Positions 27,601 through 33,104 of a DNA stretch of 64,000 bases are shown here, in pieces. The stretch is from contig NZ_LT607413.1 of assembly GCF_900091495.1 (NCBI RefSeq), positions 3,859,001 to 3,923,000 on the forward strand, in the 5' to 3' direction. This DNA comes from Micromonospora echinospora (lineage in GTDB: Bacteria; Actinomycetota; Actinomycetes; Mycobacteriales; Micromonosporaceae). Position 1 is the first letter of the stretch. Every line of letters starts with the position of its first letter. Made by a program: the position numbers and the translations under genes. The notes under the pieces were generated by a model. The model ran no database searches. It was not told where the DNA came from and worked only from the letters and a program-made list of their open reading frames with translations.

Positions 27601-27623
27601 AGTGCGTCGGCCAGGTCAGCCAC
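24606..27623 (-). CDS. TPR-CHAT caspase-like protease domain protein
   Basis: A 1005-residue protein. Residues 1-180 form an unrecognised N-terminal domain. The middle (about 190-520) holds tetratricopeptide repeats (e.g. ADAEAQVRAAVEAARPFADRSPETLAALL; TGQFEAAERDLCSALANL). The C-terminal third is a CHAT peptidase-like domain with an intact catalytic dyad: His792 in LHFATHGF and Cys903 in LSACDTGLG, followed by GEGVLGLRRSFLIAGARTLVMSLW. CHAT proteases act in signalling and, in some bacteria, in antiphage defence together with a sensor and a substrate. Here no obvious partner is adjacent, so the role is open. GTG at 27623 follows GAAGG. It is divergent from the catabolic regulon starting at 27957. 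Confidence 0.88.
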   Translation of the reverse strand: MADLADALRANFASCGVFFRDTTLPEAVLARYRPGLLLREPTFCDVSHRVGGFVAPHRYLVFSANARVLPDAEGWGLCLWPRGRIFKVLDQVSDGRYAQVTLLEIPEHLIEVFLTAEPNTIERAYAGHGRDLFEELRNAPPVPELDTDRWRDRLTYPVGVDDEGRYFPLYRPGGYRSDGNGPPLVHVVRHLTHTLLDAGAYADAEAQVRAAVEAARPFADRSPETLAALLVTQSDLHIRMADHRAAETDLHEAFHLYRRLDEDRLPVADVLSSLGHLYQSTGDDAAAERHHLHSLGIRRRVAGERDVTVIPTLVSLGALCEGQNRFPEARQWLAEARDIAREIGHPESPVLLNNLARLHQATGQFEAAERDLCSALANLAPESRGTQQLTLLANLAEVRAARGQATEALRLLTEVIARHRETVEQFGSFASEEQRLAMLRVARNRLAQYVSLVLASFSDQPEHVRRLADLILDWKGLGIDALARDRDALASGGHPQLRPMLDELGRLRAWIARRRLDGPDPRDPHGSAEELRRATWQLRELEKALARALSVARTDRPSAVDATAVARATPSGAVTVEFLRYAPFDFHAVRSQGDRPWQPHRYLAVVLTPARPDRPVLVDLGAARTIDELVAGVRTQLTGYREHPADGRADAAERLHDAVFEPLRAAIGDSRRLLLAPDGELLRLPFEVLPDRNGGRLIDGYTISYLTATRDLLRLHAAARPTTGPPLVVAAPDFDLGGVPSVRRPLLPLEGARQEGEVVGRLLGVPPSLAGEATKTLVERTSSPLVLHFATHGFVLRHQPPLPPEEFTPGMTIRPADPDREMLVLNGILATPTAFVPAEDNFARLTGKGLANPLLRTGLALAGANTWLEGDEAPPAAGNGILTALEVTELTLAGTELVVLSACDTGLGDVEPGEGVLGLRRSFLIAGARTLVMSLWKVPDEPTRHLMEHFYRLLRDGRSRVEALREAQLLTRESWPAPRHWGAFVCQGDDGPLPGLPPAVLDSEG

Positions 27624-27845
27624 GGTATCTACCTTCGCAAGTCTCCGGCCGATGCGCTACGGACGCGGAGCGTCGGATTGACGTCCGTCGGGACGTCGCC
27701 ACGCGGGTCCGGGGCTGAAGCTGGTCATCCCTCTTCGGGTGCTCCGTCCTCATCGCGGGTTCTCTGCGATTTGCGGCTTGTATCGATCGTTCTGCGGCAT
27801 TCGTGCCCGGCTGGTCGCCGAGAGCGGGTATAGACCGGCGTTAGC

Positions 27846-27925
27846 GACGAAATTCGTCAGAGTTGAGCCGTCAGGCGACGAGTTTCCGAGGATCTATGGA
27901 CAGCAACGAACAGTTCTCGTAGAGT
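27846..27925 (+). promoter_or_regulatory. Promoter with an array of GACGA-N3-TCGTC operators (dipeptidase unit)
   Basis: Site 1 GACGAAATTCGTC (27846-27858) is palindromic. Site 2 GACGAGTTTCCGA (27877-27889) is a degenerate copy 31 bp later. A third imperfect dyad ACGAACAGTTCTCGT (27906-27920) is centred 30 bp further on. It lies between TGGACA (27897-27902) and TAGAGT (27920-27925), plausible -35 and -10 boxes 17 bp apart. The same motif and spacing occur beside the AsnC-type regulator gene at 37704, so that regulator is the likely ligand-dependent controller. Confidence 0.65.
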
Positions 27926-27956
27926 CCCAGCATCTTCCGATGATCCTGGAGATGAC

Positions 27957-29012
27957 GTGAACGCTGCCGCCACGGAAAGTCCCGTCCACTCGTCGACCGA
28001 GCTGCACGCCGCTGCCACCGTGGTGGACGGAAGCACGGTCATCGAACTCAGCGAGGCCCACCTCGACCGCATCCGGCGAGGCGGCGTCACCGCCGTCAAC
28101 CACACGGTCACCAGGCCGTACGCGGACACGGTCACCGCCCTGCGGGAGGTGAACCGGTGCCGCCGCTGGATCGACGAGCACTCCGACCGGGTGCTGCTGG
28201 CGCTGACGGTCGCCGACATCGAGCGGGCCAAGGCCGAGGGCAAGGAAGCCGTCATCCTCGGCCCGCAGGACACCGAGATGATCGGTGTCGACCTCGACCT
28301 GCTGGGCACCTTCTACGACCTCGGCATCCGCATCCTGCAGCTGACCTACCAGCGGCAGAACCTGCTCGGTGCCGGCTGCGGCGAGGAGACCGACTCCGGT
28401 CTGACCCACCGGGGTCGCCGCTTCGTCCAGGCCATGGACGAGTTGGGCATCCTGGTCGACGTCTCGCATTGTGGCGAGCGCACCGGCCTGGACGCCATGG
28501 ACGCCTCCGAGAAGCCGGTCGTCGTCACCCACTCGTTCTGCGACGCGATGTCGCCGCACATCCGGGCCAAGTCCGACGCCTACCTGCGCCGGATGGCCGA
28601 GCAGGGCGGCGTCATGGGTATCACCACCCTGTCGGGGTTCCTGTACTACCCGGAGGACCCGTCCCGGCGTCCGGATCTGGCCCGCTTCGTCGAGCACGTC
28701 AGCCGCGTGGTGGAGGTGGCCGGCGTCGACCATGTCGCCATCGCCACCGACTACGACGAGACGTGGACCGAGCCGATGCGGGCCGCGCAGTTGAAGGCCA
28801 TCGCAAAATCCAACTCCAAGGAACAACAGAACCTTCTCGGTGACTTCGGGTGGAACGAGCGACGGGCGATCGGCATGGACGACGCCTCGCAGTTCGGCAA
28901 CTTCACCGAAGCACTTCTCGCCGGCGGTTTCTCGCCGGAGGACGTGATCAAGATCCTCGGTGGCAACTGGCTTCGGGTTTTTGGGGAGGCATGGAAGCCG
29001 GCTGACCTTTAG
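27957..29012 (+). CDS. M19 membrane-dipeptidase-like protein
   Basis: A 351-residue protein of the renal-dipeptidase (M19) amidohydrolase fold. Conserved features are DLGIRILQLTYQRQN, GLTHRGRRFVQAMDELGILVDVSHCGERT, KPVVVTHSFCDA (the two His ligand strands) and DHVAIATDYD. The N-terminal HxD metal site is replaced by VVDGSTVI, and the usual Glu-Gly-Gly bridging-ligand motif reads LGPQDTEM, so this is a variant subfamily whose metal content and substrate may differ from true dipeptidases. No signal peptide is visible, so it should be cytoplasmic. GTG at 27957 follows GGAG. It is first in a unit with a peptide-type binding lipoprotein, which fits hydrolysis of an imported amide or dipeptide. Confidence 0.85.
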   Translation: MNAAATESPVHSSTELHAAATVVDGSTVIELSEAHLDRIRRGGVTAVNHTVTRPYADTVTALREVNRCRRWIDEHSDRVLLALTVADIERAKAEGKEAVILGPQDTEMIGVDLDLLGTFYDLGIRILQLTYQRQNLLGAGCGEETDSGLTHRGRRFVQAMDELGILVDVSHCGERTGLDAMDASEKPVVVTHSFCDAMSPHIRAKSDAYLRRMAEQGGVMGITTLSGFLYYPEDPSRRPDLARFVEHVSRVVEVAGVDHVAIATDYDETWTEPMRAAQLKAIAKSNSKEQQNLLGDFGWNERRAIGMDDASQFGNFTEALLAGGFSPEDVIKILGGNWLRVFGEAWKPADL

Positions 29013-29041
29013 CACGATCGTGACACCAGCCAAGGAGAACC

Positions 29042-30655
29042 ATGCGAACCCGATTTTTGACCAGAGTGCTGGCGGTGGGCGTCGTCGCGGCGCTCGCGGC
29101 CGGTTGCTCCGGAGGCGGTGAGCCTCCGTCCACCACCAATGGTGAGAACGGCAACGATGGCTTGACCAGCAACGTCCGCCTGGAGGACGACACGCAGGCC
29201 GGCACCCCGAAGTCCGGTGGGCGGCTCCGGATCATGATCCGGCTGGACGCCAACGAACTCGACCCGCACCGGATGTCGGAGACCTCGGCCTTCGTCATCA
29301 ACGAGCAGATTTACGAGTCGCTGGTGCAGTCGTACCGGGGCGAGATCAAGCCGGCGATCGCCGAGTCGTGGGAGCAGAACGCGGACGGGACGTCCCTGAC
29401 GTTCAAGCTCCGCGACAACGCCTTCTTCCACAGCGGGCGCAAGGTGACCGCGGCCGACGTGAAGTACTCGATCGAGCGGATCAAGGACCCGGAGACCCGG
29501 GCCCCCCGGGCGCGCAGCTACGAGGGCATCACCTCGGTCGAGGCGCGTGACGAGCGGACCGTCGAGATGAAGCTGGCCAAGCCGAACGCGGCCATCCTGA
29601 CCCTGCTCTCCACCGCCGCCTCGTCGATCGTGGACCGTACGGTGGCCGAGTCGGCGGGTGGGCTCAACGGCAGCGTCGACGGCGGCAGCGGCCCGTTCAA
29701 GATCGCCTCACGGGTCACCGGCCAGGCGATCAAGCTCGACAAGCACGACAAGTACTGGGAGCAGGGCGTCCCCTACCTCGACGGGATGGACTTCACCTTC
29801 AACCCGGACGACAACGCCCGCGCCGCGGCGATCCGCAGCGGCACCGTCGACTTCCTCTGGCGTCCCGCGCCCGAGTTCATCGACGCGCTGAAGCGCGACG
29901 AGAAGCTCAAGTGGTACGGCGGTTCCGGCTCGCTCTCCCTGCACGTGCGGCTCAACACCTCCAAGGCCCCGTACGACAACGTGAAGGTCCGGCAGGCCAT
30001 CTACCTGGCACTGGACCGTCAGGAGATCCTCAACGTGGCCAACTCCGGTTTCGGGACCCCGCTCAACGCGGGTTACCTGCCGCCGGACCGGTTCGGCGCG
30101 GTGACCGAGCCGATCTACAACAAGCCGGACATCGAGAAGGCCAAGTCGTTGCTGGCCGAGGCGGGGTTCCCGAACGGCTTCGAGGCCAAGCTCATGGTGA
30201 TCGCCACGTCGGCGTTCCAGGTGCGCTCGGCCGAGGTGGAGCAGCAGCAGCTCGCCAAGATCGGCATCAAGGTGACCATCGAGTCGGTGGAGTCCACCAT
30301 CGCCGACTCGCGGACGAAGTCCGGTGACTTCGACATGTACCAGTCCGGCTTCGGTCTCACCTACGACCCCGACGAGCGGTTCAGCGCGAGCTTCCTCAAG
30401 GGCGGCGGGCTGAACTACGGCAACTGGACCGACCCGGAGTACGAGAACCTGATCGTGCAGGCCCGCTCCGAGCTGGACAAGGACAAGCGCGCCGCGCTCT
30501 ACCAGCAGGCCGAGAAGATCCTCGCCGAGCGTGGTCCGGTGGCCATGACCTTCCTCAACGCGGACTTCGACGTCGTGCAGAAGGACGTCATGGGCTACCA
30601 GGGCGACCCGACACCGACGTACCGCTTCTACCGGAACATCTGGCTCGACCGATGA
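29042..30655 (+). CDS. ABC transporter substrate-binding lipoprotein (peptide/opine family 5)
   Basis: A 537-residue extracytoplasmic binding protein. The signal peptide ends in the lipobox AAGC at about residue 21, followed by a flexible Gly/Ser/Thr stretch. The family-5 fold (DppA/OppA) begins with GGRLRIMIRLDANELDPHRM and contains SWEQNADGTSLTFKLRDNAFFHSGRKVTAADVKYSIERI, a hallmark of the family. It should deliver a peptide-like or opine-like solute to the DppB/C/D/F proteins encoded at 35314-39904, since this unit has no permease of its own. ATG at 29042 follows AAGGAG. The solute is unknown. Confidence 0.92.
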   Translation: MRTRFLTRVLAVGVVAALAAGCSGGGEPPSTTNGENGNDGLTSNVRLEDDTQAGTPKSGGRLRIMIRLDANELDPHRMSETSAFVINEQIYESLVQSYRGEIKPAIAESWEQNADGTSLTFKLRDNAFFHSGRKVTAADVKYSIERIKDPETRAPRARSYEGITSVEARDERTVEMKLAKPNAAILTLLSTAASSIVDRTVAESAGGLNGSVDGGSGPFKIASRVTGQAIKLDKHDKYWEQGVPYLDGMDFTFNPDDNARAAAIRSGTVDFLWRPAPEFIDALKRDEKLKWYGGSGSLSLHVRLNTSKAPYDNVKVRQAIYLALDRQEILNVANSGFGTPLNAGYLPPDRFGAVTEPIYNKPDIEKAKSLLAEAGFPNGFEAKLMVIATSAFQVRSAEVEQQQLAKIGIKVTIESVESTIADSRTKSGDFDMYQSGFGLTYDPDERFSASFLKGGGLNYGNWTDPEYENLIVQARSELDKDKRAALYQQAEKILAERGPVAMTFLNADFDVVQKDVMGYQGDPTPTYRFYRNIWLDR

Positions 30656-30723
30656 GGAGCCGTGGTGGGGGCGCCAATCCCGCGGGCGTCCCCACCACCA
30701 CCTGAGCACGAAAGGCAGCCCCC

Positions 30724-31596
30724 GTGACCTCCGTACCGCTGACCCACCGTTACATCATCGCCGCCCGCCTCAAGGGCTACCTGAACAAGCACGAGGAGTC
30801 GGTGGCCCTGCTCACCGAGGCGCTCGAACTGGAACCGAACAGCCCCCGGCTGCTGCGGTTCCGGGGCCACCGGCGGATCTCGATCGGTGACTACGCCGGT
30901 GCGATCGAGGACCTGCGCGCCGCCGCCGACGGGCTGGCCGGTGTCGAGGAAGAGTACGAGATGTACCAGCCCGAGGTGGAGAAGGACGTCGTCAGCCTGA
31001 TCCTCGGCCGCCCCGAGCAGGTCCGGCCGCAGCACCTCACCGAGACCGAGGCCGCCGCCGACGCGGAGGCCCTGGAGCGGTACCACACCACCCTGCACAC
31101 CTCGGTCTGGTACCACCTCGGTGTCGCCCAGTACCTCGCCGGCGACCTGGAGGGCTGCCTGCCCAGCTTCCGGGAGGCCGAGCGGTCCGCCCGGCACCAG
31201 GAGGGGCTGGTGGCGTCGCAGGACTGGCAGTACATGGCGCTGCGCCGGCTCGGCCGGCCGGAGGAGGCCGAGCAGGTGCTCGACCGGTTCCGGAAGATCG
31301 CCCTGGTCGACGAGGACCACCTGGTCGGCTACGAGGGGCGGATGCGGCTCTACACCGGCGACATCACTCCCGAGCAGCTCTGGGCGATGTGCGACGGCAA
31401 CAGCCTGAAGACCGTCACCCAGGGTTACGGTCTGGGCAACTGGCACTACTACAACGGCGACGTCGACGCCGCCCGCGAGGTCTTCGACGGGGTGCTGCGC
31501 ACCGGCGTCACGCACGCGTTCGCCTATCTGGCCGTCAAGGCCGAGTACTCCCGTAACCCCGACTTCGTCGGGGCCACCGCACCGAAGGGGAACTGA
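30724..31596 (+). CDS. Tetratricopeptide-repeat protein of unknown function
   Basis: A 290-residue soluble protein composed mainly of TPR helices. Visible units are the N-terminal AARLKGYLNKHEESVALLTEALELEPNSPRLLRFRGHRRISIGDYAGAIEDL, a middle VWYHLGVAQYLAGDLEGCLPSFREAE, and a last GLGNWHYYNGDVDAAREVFDGVL. No enzymatic motif is visible. Its place between the binding protein and a tautomerase-like gene, with only 5 bp to the latter, suggests it is part of the catabolic machinery, perhaps as scaffold or sensor; this is inference. GTG at 30724 follows GAAAGGCAG. Confidence 0.82.
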   Translation: MTSVPLTHRYIIAARLKGYLNKHEESVALLTEALELEPNSPRLLRFRGHRRISIGDYAGAIEDLRAAADGLAGVEEEYEMYQPEVEKDVVSLILGRPEQVRPQHLTETEAAADAEALERYHTTLHTSVWYHLGVAQYLAGDLEGCLPSFREAERSARHQEGLVASQDWQYMALRRLGRPEEAEQVLDRFRKIALVDEDHLVGYEGRMRLYTGDITPEQLWAMCDGNSLKTVTQGYGLGNWHYYNGDVDAAREVFDGVLRTGVTHAFAYLAVKAEYSRNPDFVGATAPKGN

Positions 31597-31601
31597 CGAC
31601 C

Positions 31602-31802
31602 ATGGCAATCATCCGGGCCGAGATCGGCAAGCGCGACCAGGAGACCAAGGAAGCGATCATCGCCGAGCTGACCGACGTGCTGGTCAAGTACGGCTCGCCG
31701 CGCGAGAACACCCACGTCATCCTCTACGAGGTCTCGTACGACAACTGGGCCAAGGGTGGCGTGACGTACAACAACCGGAAGCGTGCGCAGGAGACATCAT
31801 GA
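31602..31802 (+). CDS. 4-oxalocrotonate-tautomerase-like small protein lacking Pro1
   Basis: A 66-residue protein with the size and beta-alpha-beta pattern of 4-oxalocrotonate tautomerase: IIRAEIGKRDQETKEAIIAELTDVLVKYG, then HVILYEVSYDNWAKGGVTY. Active tautomerases start Met-Pro, and Pro1 is the catalytic base. Here the second codon is GCA, giving Ala, so the classic mechanism is not possible unless another start or residue takes over. It could be a degenerate enzyme, a member of a non-Pro1 branch, or a structural subunit. The stop overlaps the next gene by 4 bp (ATGA), so translation is coupled. Confidence 0.75.
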   Translation: MAIIRAEIGKRDQETKEAIIAELTDVLVKYGSPRENTHVILYEVSYDNWAKGGVTYNNRKRAQETS

Positions 31803-32779
31803 CCGTCGACGGCCGGGGTCCCCATGTCCTGCTCACCCCGAACCTGGCCGACCTGCTGCCCCAACTGCGCGAGCGTTACCCGCACTGCCGGTTCACGCCC
31901 GTCCCGGACGACGAGCCGGTCCGCCAGGAGTGGCTCGACGCCGAGGTGATCCTGCGCAGCGCGATGAACGAGGACACGTTCGACGAACTGCTGGGCAAGT
32001 GCGACCGGCTGCGCTGGGTCCAGATCACCGCCGCCGGCTTCGACTGGGTGACGGGCGAGACCATGCAGCGCCGTCTTGCCGAGGGGCTCGTCTACACCCG
32101 GTCGCCCAACTCCTACAACGTGCCGATCGCCGAGTACGTCATCGGGGCGGTGCTGATGCACTTCCGGGCGTTCCCCGCGCACCGCGAGGCGCAGGAACGT
32201 CGGGAGTGGGTCCGGATCGTCGCCCGGGACGTCATCGGCAGCACCATGGTGGTCTTCGGCACCGGCGGCATCGGGCGTGAGGTGGCCTGGCGGGCCCGGG
32301 CCCTGGGGGCCACCGTGATCGGGGTCAACCGCACCGGCGCTCCCGCCGAGGGGTTCGACCGGGTGGTGGCGTACGCCGACCACCTCGCGCTGCTCCCCGA
32401 GGCCGACTCCGTGGTGCTGGCCATGCCGCTGACCACGGAGAACCGGTACTTCTTCGACGCCGAGCGGTTCGCGGCCATGAAGGAGACGGCGGTGCTGGTC
32501 AACGTCGGGCGGGGCGCGCTGGTCGTGGAGGACGCGCTGGTCGACGCCATGCACGCCGGGCGGATCGCCGGTGCCGTGCTCGACGTGTTCGAGGAGGAGC
32601 CGCTGCCGGCGGACCACCGGCTGTGGGGCCTGCCGAACACGACGATCACCCCGCACACGTCGTTCCGGGGCTCCGGCAACCTGCAACGGCTCTACGCCGA
32701 CTTCTGCGCCAACCTCGACCGCTACCTGGCGGGCGAGGAACTGGCCGGCACGAAGCGACAGCCGGACCTGGGCTACTGA
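31799..32779 (+). CDS. D-2-hydroxyacid dehydrogenase family protein
   Basis: A 326-residue NAD(P)-dependent dehydrogenase. The N-terminal substrate domain includes LRWVQITAAGFDWV. The Rossmann domain has VVFGTGGIGREVAWRARALGATVIGVNR. The catalytic set is present: Arg in LVNVGRGALV, Glu in DVFEEEPLP and His in TITPHTSF. It reduces 2-oxo acids or oxidises 2-hydroxy acids in the cytoplasm. It closes the first unit of the regulon, and a second member of the family lies at 41352, so the pathway probably passes through two hydroxy/keto acid steps or two stereoisomers. Palindromic repeats follow. Confidence 0.9.
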   Translation: MTVDGRGPHVLLTPNLADLLPQLRERYPHCRFTPVPDDEPVRQEWLDAEVILRSAMNEDTFDELLGKCDRLRWVQITAAGFDWVTGETMQRRLAEGLVYTRSPNSYNVPIAEYVIGAVLMHFRAFPAHREAQERREWVRIVARDVIGSTMVVFGTGGIGREVAWRARALGATVIGVNRTGAPAEGFDRVVAYADHLALLPEADSVVLAMPLTTENRYFFDAERFAAMKETAVLVNVGRGALVVEDALVDAMHAGRIAGAVLDVFEEEPLPADHRLWGLPNTTITPHTSFRGSGNLQRLYADFCANLDRYLAGEELAGTKRQPDLGY

Positions 32780-32808
32780 CTGAGAGCCGACGCGTCCGAA
32801 CCGTGGTT

Positions 32809-32854
32809 GCAGGGGTCCCCTGCTACGCAAAAAGCGGTAGCAGGGGACCCCTGC
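32809..32854 (+). repeat. Intergenic palindromic repeat, copy 2
   Basis: A perfect 18-bp stem (GCAGGGGTCCCCTGCTAC and its complement) around the loop GCAAAAAGCG, 29 bp after the hydroxyacid dehydrogenase gene. It shares arms with the elements at 15576 and 32970. It could act as a terminator for either strand. Strand is arbitrary. Confidence 0.9.
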
Positions 32855-32969
32855 CACCACACCAGGCGGCCCACCCGATCATCGGGCGGGCCGCCTCCGT
32901 CGTGTCCCCTCCAGGCGTACCGGAGCGACGACGCGGATCACGAGCCCTCGCTGCTTGCCGGGTTGCGGT

Positions 32970-33023
32970 GGTTGCAGGGGACCCCTGCTACGCAAAAAGC
33001 GGTAGGAAGGGTCCCCTGCAACC
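32970..33023 (-). repeat. Intergenic palindromic repeat, copy 3
   Basis: Arms GGTTGCAGGGGAC and GTCCCCTGCAACC pair perfectly. The centre again contains CTACGCAAAAAGCGGTAG, as in copy 2, but the inner part of one arm is altered (GGAAGG). It lies about 80 bp beyond the stop of the E1 gene on the minus strand. Strand is arbitrary. Confidence 0.88.
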
Positions 33024-33104
33024 ACCTGAGCGCCGAGCGGCGGACAGCGCCGAGCGCCGGACAGCGGCGGGCGTTGGGCAGCGGCGGGCAGCGGGTGCGG
33101 GAGA

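Noticed and set aside
19440..27700. An integrated element at tRNA-Met
   Set aside because: The DNA after the tRNA has somewhat lower GC, but I find no integrase and no second copy of the tRNA 3' end downstream, so there is not enough to call a mobile island.
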